A DNA stretch of 64,000 nucleotides from positions 30,807-94,806 of the forward strand of contig CALJUX010000012.1 in the NCBI GenBank assembly GCA_937978655.1. Direction: 5' to 3'. This stretch comes from an uncultured Chromatiaceae bacterium. Lineage in GTDB: Bacteria > Pseudomonadota > Gammaproteobacteria > Enterobacterales > Alteromonadaceae. This document shows, piece by piece, positions 50,536 to 59,157 of the stretch (its first letter is position 1; each line of letters begins with the position of its first letter). The notes under the pieces are model-generated. The model searched no databases and was not told the origin of the DNA. It saw only the letters and a program-made list of their open reading frames with translations. The position numbers and the translations under genes are program-made.

Positions 50536-52218
50536 TTACCTCCTGCTGCAGGCAGCAAACAGATTCAGTTCGGGCCGGAAGTCTGTACTGGCACGGGCAA
50601 ACAGTGCTGGCAGGCTATGGAATAAATGGTCGTGACTAAGTGCCTGTTTTTGCTGTTTCTTCAGGCAATCATAACTCAGCTGCTGGCCGTTTGCTGCCCC
50701 TTGTTCAGGGCCAAAGTGCTGGGCAAAACTTTGTGACATCCACCAAATCAGCGGCACGCCGGTTTGCGCCTTTGGCGCCATCCAATACGGCAGACCATGC
50801 AGATAGACGCCGTTTTCACCGAGCGACTCGCCGTGATCAGAAATATACATCATGGCGCTGTCCGGTAATTGCTGCAGCTGCCCAATGACGCTGGCAAGTA
50901 AGTCGTCGGTCGCCAGCAGGCTGTTGTCATAAGCATTGATGATGTGCTGCGCCGGGCAATGATTCAGTTCTTTATCGGTACATTCCGGGCCAAATACTTT
51001 TTGTTGCACTGTACTTCTGCGGAAATATTCCGGACCGTGGCTACCGAGCTGGTGCAGCACAATAATACGGTCTTTGCGCGCCGGCTGCGCCAGCTCACGC
51101 TTAAGCGCCTGCAGCAGGATGGCGTCGGTGCAGCCGTCACTCTGACATTCAGGCAATTCAAATAACATCTCGTGTTTGACCCGGTCACAAACGCCTTTGC
51201 AGCCGGAATTATTGTCATACCAGCTGACGTCCACACCGCTGCTTTGCAGAATATCCAGCACATTGCTGCTGTTTTTCGCCGTGGTTTCGTCATACCGCTC
51301 GCGGCCCATCCAGGAGAACATACAAGGCACTGAATGCGCGGTGGCGGTGCCACAGGAACTGACCTGGCTGAAGCTGATCACCGGTAACTGACTTAAGCGC
51401 GGATTGGTCGGCCGGCTGTAACCATTCAGTTGAAAATGGTCGGCGCGGGCGGTTTCACCCAGTACCAGTACCACAGTTTTTGGTGCTGCTGTCGGTGCCA
51501 GATTGCGCACATCAGTACCAAGCACCTGAAAAGTCGGCGGAAAATGCGTGGCAATTTGTTGTTTGGTCACAGAAATACCTGCCGACAAAGGGCTTATCGG
51601 CAAGGCGAAAAACTTCACGTCGCGGTAGTTACGGAAAAAACTGGCCAGTTCAGCATATTGCGTGGCGGCCACTGCGCCGATGCCGCTGACCAGCAACAGC
51701 AGCGTCAACAACCACTGGGCAGCACCACGGCGCCAGGATTGGGCTTTAAACACAATTTTCAGGTTGAGCCAGCCCAGCAGTATGAGCCAGCCGGCAGTGG
51801 TGAAAATTAAATCCGGATTGAGTAAACCGCTGGCTTCGGCGATATCAGTTTCCAGCACGTTTTGCAGCATAGAGCGGTCAATCACAGTGCCAAAGTGGCT
51901 GATAAAATAATGGCTGATGGCGGCGATAAGGAAAAAGCCAGACAGCAGGCCGCGTTGCAACCGTGGTAAACCGGGCAGGCTCAGTAACACAAACACCAGG
52001 CTGTTCAGCAACCACAATACCAGCACCAGCATGGCCTGCAGGCCATATTGGCCGGGGATTTTTTGCTGCACCTGCGCCAAAAACGGCGCACAAAACAGCG
52101 CTGTGCTGAGCGTGGCCAAAAGCAGCGCATAGACGCGTGGCTGCAGGCTAAAACGTGCGGTTTTGCTTAAGAAAAAACTCTGGGTGCGCTGCAGCCAACT
52201 GATAGTTAAACCGGTCAT
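50536..52218 (-). CDS. phosphoethanolamine-lipid A transferase (EptA/MCR-like)
   Basis: A 560-residue inner-membrane enzyme that moves phosphoethanolamine from lipid to lipid A or another envelope glycan. About five N-terminal TM helices, then a periplasmic alkaline-phosphatase-type domain. Catalytic residues visible: metal-ligand Glu in LGETARADHF (about 255), the nucleophile Thr in SSCGTATAHSVPC (about 293) with the flanking disulfide Cys, HQLGSHGPEYF, and SDHGESLGENGVYLHG. All agree with an active transferase. Such enzymes alter surface charge and cationic-peptide sensitivity. The ATG at 52218 overlaps the stop of the PAP2 gene. Confidence 0.93.
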   Translation of the reverse strand: MTGLTISWLQRTQSFFLSKTARFSLQPRVYALLLATLSTALFCAPFLAQVQQKIPGQYGLQAMLVLVLWLLNSLVFVLLSLPGLPRLQRGLLSGFFLIAAISHYFISHFGTVIDRSMLQNVLETDIAEASGLLNPDLIFTTAGWLILLGWLNLKIVFKAQSWRRGAAQWLLTLLLLVSGIGAVAATQYAELASFFRNYRDVKFFALPISPLSAGISVTKQQIATHFPPTFQVLGTDVRNLAPTAAPKTVVLVLGETARADHFQLNGYSRPTNPRLSQLPVISFSQVSSCGTATAHSVPCMFSWMGRERYDETTAKNSSNVLDILQSSGVDVSWYDNNSGCKGVCDRVKHEMLFELPECQSDGCTDAILLQALKRELAQPARKDRIIVLHQLGSHGPEYFRRSTVQQKVFGPECTDKELNHCPAQHIINAYDNSLLATDDLLASVIGQLQQLPDSAMMYISDHGESLGENGVYLHGLPYWMAPKAQTGVPLIWWMSQSFAQHFGPEQGAANGQQLSYDCLKKQQKQALSHDHLFHSLPALFARASTDFRPELNLFAACSRR

Positions 52219-53006
52219 GACAACGTTCCTTGTCTTGCGCTGGCCGCCTGGTTCAGCGGCAGCATGAGTTTGATTTTGTTGCGCAGCAGCGGCCAGTAGG
52301 CACACAGGCACGCCATGCTCCAGCACCACAACGCACTGGCGATGTCATGCGAGATAAAGTGGGCGCCGCGCAGTTGCTGTACCAATCCCAGAACCACTCC
52401 GAGTGCAATGCTAAACATCAGCGCAGGACGGGCCAGTCGTGGATACAGCTGTAAGCAGAAGAAGTACAAACCAAGCCAGGCGAAACCGATGCTGGCATGG
52501 CCGGCCGGGAAACAGGCGTTGGGCGCGCGGTTCGCAGGCCAGCTGCTGAATAAACCGGTGAAGGACTGAGTGCCGCCAAAGGCCTGTAAATCCCAGGGGC
52601 AATCCATCGGCAGGCTGTGTTTCATTAGCGCGACACCAGCCAGACTGAAAGTCAGGCTCAGTAATAAACGACCATGAGCCTGCTGGCGGCTGCTGGTCCA
52701 GCTGGTTGCCCGGTTAGCAGCTGCCAGACCACTTACCCGGCGCAACTGCTGCCGGCTCACCTGTACGACAAAATGCACTAACAAAGCAGCAATCAGCAGT
52801 TGATTCAGTGTGCGTGCGCCTTGGTGCAGCACATCTTCGGTCAGCCAGTGATGCTGCAAAGCCCAGCTTTGGCCTTGCAGCTGATACCAAAATGCGCTGA
52901 GCGCAAAATCAAGGCCAAAGCCGTAACAAAGACCAAACAGCGCAGTCAGCGCCAGCAAAGGGCGCAGCAACAGTTGTTTGGCAGATGGGAAGACAGGCTG
53001 CGACAC
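52215..53006 (-). CDS. PAP2-family membrane phosphatase
   Basis: About 263 residues with six hydrophobic segments. The three PAP2 phosphatase motifs are visible: KHSLPMDCPWDL, CFPAGHASIGFAWLG with the catalytic His, and RGAHFISHD. It probably removes a phosphate from lipid A or another prenyl/lipid phosphate in the periplasm, and sits just before an EptA-like gene, a pairing known for lipid A remodelling. The GTG at 53006 with GGAG is preferred to the TTG at 53018. Confidence 0.87.
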   Translation of the reverse strand: MSQPVFPSAKQLLLRPLLALTALFGLCYGFGLDFALSAFWYQLQGQSWALQHHWLTEDVLHQGARTLNQLLIAALLVHFVVQVSRQQLRRVSGLAAANRATSWTSSRQQAHGRLLLSLTFSLAGVALMKHSLPMDCPWDLQAFGGTQSFTGLFSSWPANRAPNACFPAGHASIGFAWLGLYFFCLQLYPRLARPALMFSIALGVVLGLVQQLRGAHFISHDIASALWCWSMACLCAYWPLLRNKIKLMLPLNQAASARQGTLS

Positions 53007-53205
53007 GCAACACTCCAACAGGCAGCAGGATATTGCACACAGCCTAGAGGGGCAGTCTTAAAGTAAACTTAAGTAAACAAATTATCTGTGATTGGGGCAG
53101 CGCAGTGCGAAAAAGCCGGTGTCGAAAGTTTATTTTGAAGGTCGATGTCAGAAGGTCGGTGGCGCTTTGCTTACCGACCCTACGAAAGAACTGGTTCAGT
53201 TACAG

Positions 53206-54018
53206 TCAGGGCTTTTGGTGCTGCTGTGCTTTGACATGCAGCATCAGGTTCAAAAAAGTATCAGTCCAGTACTCATCTTTGTGGCTGGCCAGAAACTGCA
53301 GTAACTCAGCATGCGCTGCGGCAGAGATTTGCAGATGATCGCCGCCGATGCCGTGAAAGGTGAAATTGACCATAGTGCCTTTGGCGCCGGCGGCTTTGAC
53401 CCAGGCTATCAGCTGCGCGCCTGTCACATCGCTGGGTGTTATCACCGGCACGGCGTGGATATTCAGCTTTTGCATATCCGCCACGACGCCGCCGACCGTG
53501 GTTTTCATCGCAACAAAATCTTGCGTCAGCAGCGGTAAATACGGCGTACCGGCGGCGAGCTGATCGGTACAGGGCGCGGTAAAGGTGCGTTGTGTTTTGC
53601 CATCAATGGCCTGCAAAAATGCATTGCCAAGGCGTATTTCATCGACTAATCGCGACGCCGTGGTCTGGTCTAAATCCCGATCTTTGCTTACCCAATCCCG
53701 GTTCGGCAGTGATTTCGCACATTGATGAAATAGTGAATGATTACCCAGTTCATGGCCCTGCGCTGCGGCAGCGCGCCAGTCGGCTAAGCGGCTTTGGATG
53801 GTATCTGCTGACAGTGGCAGATAAAAACTGCCTTTGAGGCCTGCCGCATTTAATTGCGGGATGGCGGTATCGAGCTGGCTTGGCAGTGCATCGTCATAAG
53901 AGAGGCTCACCGCCGCTTTGGCGCCATTTGGCCAGCTGAAGGCAGTGTTTGCGTTGGCAACTGACAGGCTACCGCTGACTATCACCACAAACAGACGCAA
54001 GTTGCATAACAAAGACAT
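53206..54018 (-). CDS. secreted polysaccharide deacetylase-like protein (NodB/CE4)
   Basis: A 270-residue exported protein. NodB homology: AVSLSYDDALPSQLDTAIP with the paired Asp, ELGNHSLFHQC supplying His ligands, and a later FTAPC strand. C-terminal THFHGIGG-like part reads MVNFTFHGIGGDHL. Family members remove acetyl groups from chitin, peptidoglycan or exopolysaccharide in a metal-dependent way. AGGGAG before the ATG at 54018 fixes the start. It is a single gene between unrelated neighbours. Confidence 0.82.
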   Translation of the reverse strand: MSLLCNLRLFVVIVSGSLSVANANTAFSWPNGAKAAVSLSYDDALPSQLDTAIPQLNAAGLKGSFYLPLSADTIQSRLADWRAAAAQGHELGNHSLFHQCAKSLPNRDWVSKDRDLDQTTASRLVDEIRLGNAFLQAIDGKTQRTFTAPCTDQLAAGTPYLPLLTQDFVAMKTTVGGVVADMQKLNIHAVPVITPSDVTGAQLIAWVKAAGAKGTMVNFTFHGIGGDHLQISAAAHAELLQFLASHKDEYWTDTFLNLMLHVKAQQHQKP

Positions 54019-54246
54019 CAGCACACTCCCTGAAAAGATGAATGCTTAAGGTAACGGAATCTGCATGGCACGCCAATGGGCAGTCGGTGGCAATCTGGTA
54101 TTCGTCGCCGCTCACCCCCGCTGCGCCTTGGCTGACGGCGTTATAGCCAGCGACATCTGCCGGTACAAATAAACTGCGCTGAAACACTGTTCTGCCGCTG
54201 CGAGAGTGTTTTATGCTGGTCAGACTATTTCTCAACAGGATTGATC

Positions 54247-54555
54247 ATGACCGACCACGGGCAGCAGTTTTTGGATGCCATCAGGCAGCAATTTCTCGAT
54301 ATTTTTCTGCAAAGTAAAGCCGGACAAGACACCAGCGCGGCCAAACACCGGGCGCAGGGTTTTATCCATGCCGGCGAATTGCTGGGGTTGTGTCAGCGCG
54401 AACAGCTGAATTTGCTGATGGAGCAATGCCATCTGGAAGTGTTTGGTTGTCGGATCGCCGAGCGGGCGCCGTCGCTGCGGGCACAACGGCAGAGCGCACT
54501 GGCCGCCGGGGACTACCAGTATTTTGATGAGCCGGCGTTATTGCGCCAGCCCTAG
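54247..54555 (+). CDS. small acidic/basic helical protein, unknown
   Basis: A 102-residue soluble protein, mostly helical (QQFLDAIRQQFLDIFLQSK, LLGLCQREQLNLLMEQCH). No known family. AGGA six bases before the ATG at 54247 supports translation. It converges with the solute-binding-like gene. Confidence 0.55.
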   Translation: MTDHGQQFLDAIRQQFLDIFLQSKAGQDTSAAKHRAQGFIHAGELLGLCQREQLNLLMEQCHLEVFGCRIAERAPSLRAQRQSALAAGDYQYFDEPALLRQP

Positions 54556-54576
54556 TGGCTGTTGATGTTTGGTGGC

Positions 54577-55344
54577 TCAGCGCCACTGACGTCGCGCCGG
54601 TGTTGGCAATTCCAGCGGTGTCAGTATTTGCGCCCAGCGACCATCTTTCTCCAGTTGCAGCAGTCCGCGTTCAAACTGCTGCAGTAATTGTCTGGCATCA
54701 GGATAGGTTTTGTTGATCAGCAGATGCATGGCTTTACGCGCCAGCACCTGCTCTGATGGCTGGATCTGCACCTGCGTCTGCAGTGGTTGCTGCGTCAGCC
54801 AATATTGGGTGGTGGCGCTGTCGGCCAGGATCAGGTCCACCTGATGTAGCAGCAGCAGTTGCAGCAATTGCTGGTCTGTAGCCACCCGGGTGACGACAAA
54901 GCCAGCCTGTTGTACCTGTTCAGGGTAGGCATAGTCTTTGACAAGACCCAGCCGTGGCAACTGTTTAGCCAATGCCGGCAAGTTGCGTTCGCGAATTTTC
55001 TGATAGGCAAAAAAGCGCAGTTCATTGTAATACAACGGGCTGGAAAACAGATATTGCTGGCGGCGCAACGGGTGATCCCAACCACAGACAACGCCGGCGT
55101 ATGTGCCGGCCTGTGCCTGCTGCAAAGCATCAGACCACGACATAAATTCGATCGCAGACTCGATGTGCTGACTGGCAAAGGCCGTTTGGATCAATTCCGC
55201 CAGCGGGCCTTGGTGTGGCGACTGCGGGCCGTAATATGGCTGGAAATCGCTGCTGGCCAGCCGGATCTGTCGGACTGCCTCTGCGGCATGACTGCCGGCG
55301 CTGCCGAGCAGCAAGATGAATAACAGCCCTGTCGATAAGTTCAT
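54577..55344 (-). CDS. periplasmic solute-binding-like protein (SBP_bac_3)
   Basis: A 255-residue protein with a signal peptide (cut near SHA-AEAV) and the type II binding fold: IRLASSDFQPYYGPQSPHQGPLAELIQ, MSWSDALQQAQAGTYAGVVCGW, LGLVKDYAYPEQVQQAG and VDLILADSATTQYWL. As with the protein at 43653, no ABC partners are near. GGAG seven bases upstream supports the ATG. Divergent from the repeat protein gene at 55559. Confidence 0.77.
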   Translation of the reverse strand: MNLSTGLLFILLLGSAGSHAAEAVRQIRLASSDFQPYYGPQSPHQGPLAELIQTAFASQHIESAIEFMSWSDALQQAQAGTYAGVVCGWDHPLRRQQYLFSSPLYYNELRFFAYQKIRERNLPALAKQLPRLGLVKDYAYPEQVQQAGFVVTRVATDQQLLQLLLLHQVDLILADSATTQYWLTQQPLQTQVQIQPSEQVLARKAMHLLINKTYPDARQLLQQFERGLLQLEKDGRWAQILTPLELPTPARRQWR

Positions 55345-55558
55345 GTCTGCGCTCCGTGCTGACGTTATGGTGTTGAGGGTGTGGTCTGATGTTGCTATGA
55401 AACGCCGGTTTTGTACAGCGCCGTGTTAGGCCTGCCGGCTTACAAATCCTGTTACGAAAAACCGGCTTTGTACCGGGCGTCACATGGTAAGTTAAGGCAC
55501 AGATGAACCCTCGGTTTTGCGCTCCGGCAGAACCAGCAACCGCACGCGGAGTTGGCAG

Positions 55559-56887
55559 GTGAACATTCGGTGGATTGGCAGCTTTTGCGCATTGCTCAGC
55601 GTTTCGATTGTCGCGCAGGAATACCCGCGTGAGCTGAAGTTCACGCCGGCCGAGCAGCAGATTTGGCAGCTGACGATGCAACGGCCGCTTGCGCCGGCGC
55701 CACAAATTCTCAGCAGTTTACCGCAAGTGCCCGCAGCCGAAACGCCGGCTTGGTGGTGGGCACAGCGTTGTCGTTTTGCGCTGCAGGCCGGTGACAAAAC
55801 TGCGCTGGACAGTGCCCGCGCCGCGCTGAAACAACTGGAAAACCACAGTGCCAGCGATGAATTTGCCGGCAGTGCCGCCGGTTACAAATGCCAGCAACTG
55901 AGTAAGTTCAGCGCCGGTGAATCGATGGAAACCCGCCAGCTCAGTTTCCTTGCTTATCACAGCCTGACCGGGCGGGATGCGCCGGCGCTGCATGCCTGGA
56001 TCGGGCTTGATTATGCCCGCGACGCGCTGCAAAGCGGCTTTTATGACAGTGCCGCCGCTGCGGCAGGCCTGGTGCTGAGTATTGCCCGACGCAATCAGTT
56101 GCCACAGCTCGAAGCCGACGGTCTGGCGGTGCAGGCCGGCATTCAGGCGGCTGCGGAGCAATATCCGGAAGCCCTGCGCACTATCAACCTGGCATTACCA
56201 TTACAAACAGACCCACGCCAGCTGCAGCGCTTACAACTGACGCAGGCGGAGGTTCTGCTGACAACAGGGCGCCAGCAAGAAGCGCAGGCCTTGTATCAAA
56301 CGCTGTGGCAACAACAATTTCTACCGGCCGGGATGGCGTTAATGGCGCTGTATTTACAGCAAAGGCCCACAGATACAGCGCCGGATTTGCTGTCGCTCAG
56401 CCGCGAACTGCAACAACAGGCGGCGCAAAGCGGCGACCGCGAATGGATAGCCATCAGCCGGTTACGTCACGCGATGGTGCTGCTGGTCAGCGGTCAACCA
56501 GCGCAAGCGCAGTTGCAGTTTGATGATGCCAGCGGCTGGCTGTTGCAGCATCGGCTGGTTTTGTATTTGCCGGAACTGCAGCGCTGGGCGCAGCTGCTGG
56601 CAACACATGGCCAACCGCAGGCTGCTTTTGACACGCTGCAGCAAAACCTGCGCTTGCAGCGCAAGCTGGACGCTGAAAATTACAACACCCAGGCGCAGCT
56701 CAGCAGCACACTATTAATCGCCGAGCAGCGCAGCCGCGAATTGAAGCTGGTCGAGCTGCAGCAACAATTGAATAGCAGCCGTGCCGAAGTGCAGACGAAA
56801 GAACAGCAGCTGTGGCTGCTCAGTGGCCTCTGTGCCGGTTTAGCCATGTTATTATTGGCGCTGTTGTGGCGACGGATTTTGCGCTGA
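55559..56887 (+). CDS. periplasmic TPR-like protein with one C-terminal TM helix
   Basis: A 442-residue protein starting at GTG (GGAG seven bases upstream). Signal peptide (IGSFCALLSVSIVAQEY), then many helical repeats, a coiled-coil stretch (LIAEQRSRELKLVELQQQLNSSRAEVQTKEQQ), a TM helix (LWLLSGLCAGLAMLLLALLW) and RRILR, where it stops. In related diguanylate cyclases and histidine kinases this exact layout is followed by a GGDEF or kinase domain, which is absent here. It may signal through a partner, or be a truncated sensor. Confidence 0.72.
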   Translation: MNIRWIGSFCALLSVSIVAQEYPRELKFTPAEQQIWQLTMQRPLAPAPQILSSLPQVPAAETPAWWWAQRCRFALQAGDKTALDSARAALKQLENHSASDEFAGSAAGYKCQQLSKFSAGESMETRQLSFLAYHSLTGRDAPALHAWIGLDYARDALQSGFYDSAAAAAGLVLSIARRNQLPQLEADGLAVQAGIQAAAEQYPEALRTINLALPLQTDPRQLQRLQLTQAEVLLTTGRQQEAQALYQTLWQQQFLPAGMALMALYLQQRPTDTAPDLLSLSRELQQQAAQSGDREWIAISRLRHAMVLLVSGQPAQAQLQFDDASGWLLQHRLVLYLPELQRWAQLLATHGQPQAAFDTLQQNLRLQRKLDAENYNTQAQLSSTLLIAEQRSRELKLVELQQQLNSSRAEVQTKEQQLWLLSGLCAGLAMLLLALLWRRILR

Positions 56888-56961
56888 CGCTGGTCTGAAT
56901 CTTTCATTGCAGCGTAAATCCGGCTGCAAAACATCACCAGATCCCTCAAATGGAGCACCCC

Positions 56962-57333
56962 ATGATTAGTTATGTCACTTTAGGCACCCGCGATTTACAA
57001 CAAGCGGCTGATTTTTATACCAATCTGCTTGGTGATTTGGGCGCAAAACGCCTGATCAATATGGACCGGATTGTGTTTATCGGTAAAAACAATAAAGAGC
57101 CGATGCTGGCGGTTTGTGTACCTTTTAACAAAGAAGATCCGCATCCGGGCAACGGCGTGATGCTGGCGATAGCGCCGGGTTCCAAAGAGTTAGTCGACCA
57201 GCTGTATCACAAGGCGCTGGCGCTGGGTGCCAGCTGTGACGGCGCACCAGGACAACGTATTCCGGGCATGTTTTATGGCGCTTATATCCGCGATTTGGAT
57301 GACAACAAAGTGTGCTTTAACCACTTTGGCTAA
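56962..57333 (+). CDS. VOC (glyoxalase/bleomycin-resistance) superfamily protein
   Basis: A 123-residue protein with one VOC domain: ISYVTLGTRDLQQAADFYTNLLGDLGAKRL and MFYGAYIRDLDDNKVCFNHFG. Such proteins bind a metal between two beta-alpha-beta-beta-beta units; the substrate is not predictable. The ATG at 56962 has GGAG six bases before it and is preferred to the ATG at 56950. Convergent with the methyltransferase gene. Confidence 0.9.
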   Translation: MISYVTLGTRDLQQAADFYTNLLGDLGAKRLINMDRIVFIGKNNKEPMLAVCVPFNKEDPHPGNGVMLAIAPGSKELVDQLYHKALALGASCDGAPGQRIPGMFYGAYIRDLDDNKVCFNHFG

Positions 57334-57336
57334 ACA

Positions 57337-57930
57337 CTAGATTGGTTTCTGGGCGGCAAAATAACAATTGCCGCCTTCATCCTGCAGCTCCTGCTGCAAC
57401 TGTAATCCCGCTTGTTGCAGCAGTTGTTGATAAGCCGTAGCGCCGAGCGACACCGACTCCAGACCAGTCAGCACATCCACCCAACGACAAGCCTGCGCCG
57501 GTGCACTGAACAGCCACGCCCCACCCGGTAATAAAGCAGCCGCGACTTTACCGAACAGCTGGCGCTGCGCCGCTTCCGGCAATAAAAACAACACGCCGAC
57601 ACAAAGCACGCCGGCAAAGGGGCGCTGAAAAAAATCCGAGTCTTCCAACTTTTCACAAACCACCTGTGCCTGCGGCAACAGCTGCTGATACGCCGCGGCT
57701 AAAGTCGGCGATGCGTCAACGCCATACAGACTAAAACCACGTTCGGCCAGTGCTTTACTCAGCGGCAGGCCGCTGCCACAACCAAGATCCAGCACCGCGG
57801 CGCCAGCTGGCAAGCTCTGCGCCCACTGCAACACAGTCGCCACGCCAATGCTGGATTGTTCGCGCCAATGGCGAAACTCTGCGGCATGGGTTTCGTAGCC
57901 GTTGGCGGGGTCTTTAACTTGGCTTGTCAT
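57337..57930 (-). CDS. class I SAM-dependent methyltransferase
   Basis: A 197-residue protein with the SAM-binding motif VLDLGCGSGLPLSKALAERG, the acidic loop LYGVDAS and a FAGVLCVGVLF strand, as in small UbiE/Tam-like methyltransferases. The substrate is unknown. Its ATG overlaps the ampR stop (ATGA), so it is likely translated with ampR. Confidence 0.88.
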   Translation of the reverse strand: MTSQVKDPANGYETHAAEFRHWREQSSIGVATVLQWAQSLPAGAAVLDLGCGSGLPLSKALAERGFSLYGVDASPTLAAAYQQLLPQAQVVCEKLEDSDFFQRPFAGVLCVGVLFLLPEAAQRQLFGKVAAALLPGGAWLFSAPAQACRWVDVLTGLESVSLGATAYQQLLQQAGLQLQQELQDEGGNCYFAAQKPI

Positions 57931-58889
57931 TTTTTATCCACTAATTGAAGCGGGGTGATGTGTTTTTCTGCCTCTGTGCTTTTGTGCAGTGTTACTGCAG
58001 GTGGCGAGTCCATATTGCCTGCCAGCTCCGCACTCAGCCACTGGGCAAATTCGCGCATGGCGCTGGTTTCTGCTTTGGATTGTAGCCGGGTTAACCAATA
58101 ACTGCCGAAGCTGATTTCCTGCGGAAATGGCCGCACGATAGTGCCTGTTTGCAGCAAATGGCTGAACATTCGTGCCGGTGCTATCGCAATGCCAAGACCG
58201 GTTTTTGCCGCTTCGAGCATCGTCACACTGGAATCAAACACGATGACCGGATGCGTCGGCGGTAATTGTGGACCGCCGGCTTGTTGCAGCCAGGCAGACC
58301 ATTCGTCGCGCCGGTACGAGCGCAGCAGCGTGAAGTTTAAGAGATCAGCCGGTTGCTGCAGCTGAGCGGCGATGTCAGGCGTACAGAGTGGTGTTAACGG
58401 GCTGTCGCACAGATACAGCGCGGCAGTGCCGTGCCAGGCGCCGTCGCCAAAACGAATGGCAAAATCCAGGCCTTCGGCGGCGACATCGACGCGGTTGTTA
58501 TGGGTGGAGATCTGCAACTCAATATGCGGAAATTTCTGATAAAAAGCCTGCAGGCGCGGCAGTAAAAAACCGATGGCAAAAGTGCCAACCACGCCGATTT
58601 TGAGCTTTTCCTGCACTTTGCGACCGGCAAAATAGTCTAACAGCTGTGCGATGCGGTCAAACGATTCATTGAGCACCGGCAGCAAAGTTTCACCTTCAGG
58701 CGTCAGCGCCAGCCCGCGTGGGATGCGTAAAAACAATGGGCAATTGAGTTGATCTTCCAGCAACTTTACCTGCTGACTCACCGCCGAATGCGTGACATTC
58801 AGCTCGATGGCGGCATGGGTGAAACTTAAATGCCGGGCGGCGGCTTCAAAGGCGCGCAGTGACTTTAACGGGATATAACGACGGGTCAT
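57927..58889 (-). CDS. ampR: AmpR, LysR-type regulator of ampC
   Basis: A 320-residue LysR protein. It follows enterobacterial AmpR closely along its length as I recall it: MTRRYIPLKSLRAFEAAARH, the HTH THAAIELNVTHSAVSQQVKLLE, EKLKIGVVGTFAIG, STHNNRVDVAAEGLD, LLRSYRRDEWSAW and VFDSSVTMLEAA. AmpR activates ampC when muropeptides build up and represses it when UDP-MurNAc-pentapeptide is bound. It is divergent from the class C beta-lactamase gene, as in other bacteria, but a 125-base palindromic element lies between them. The C-terminal extension (about 25 residues) is longer than usual. Confidence 0.95.
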   Translation of the reverse strand: MTRRYIPLKSLRAFEAAARHLSFTHAAIELNVTHSAVSQQVKLLEDQLNCPLFLRIPRGLALTPEGETLLPVLNESFDRIAQLLDYFAGRKVQEKLKIGVVGTFAIGFLLPRLQAFYQKFPHIELQISTHNNRVDVAAEGLDFAIRFGDGAWHGTAALYLCDSPLTPLCTPDIAAQLQQPADLLNFTLLRSYRRDEWSAWLQQAGGPQLPPTHPVIVFDSSVTMLEAAKTGLGIAIAPARMFSHLLQTGTIVRPFPQEISFGSYWLTRLQSKAETSAMREFAQWLSAELAGNMDSPPAVTLHKSTEAEKHITPLQLVDKK

Positions 58890-58910
58890 CGGTTGCCTGT
58901 GGCTTTAATT

Positions 58911-59035
58911 ATACCCAATCAACTTGAAGATTCGGGTAGGCGGCAAGTGAGTGAGACCGCAGGAGCATAGCTGACTATGTGACTGCGGCGAGCGAGCGAA
59001 GCCAACAACCCCGAATCTTCAAGGAATTAGGGTAT
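58911..59035. mobile_element. 125-bp palindromic (MITE-like) element
   Basis: Ends ATACCC...TTGAAGATTCGGG and CCCGAATCTTCAA...GGGTAT are inverted copies. The inside is itself nearly palindromic (CCGCAG...CATAG-CTGA-CTATG...CTGCGG), and GTGAGTGAG is mirrored by GCGAGCGAGCG-type sequence. No coding capacity. Such a short, fully foldable element fits a miniature transposable or REP-like repeat. I recall similar sequences in Vibrio and Shewanella genomes but cannot confirm this here. Confidence 0.8.
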
Positions 59036-59157
59036 GTAAGTTTTTCTAACAGCTGATATGTAAATTAACCGTTTGTCCGGCGAAGTCAACTGGCGCAAGC
59101 TAAGGATAGTGCGGGCCCGGCACTTATATCCAACCTCCATTTAGCAAAGGAACATTT

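Noticed and set aside
53969..54235. 88-residue minus-strand frame with protein-like stretches
   Set aside because: It overlaps the start of the deacetylase gene in another frame and has no clear start signal; likely a shadow, though a decayed gene cannot be fully excluded.
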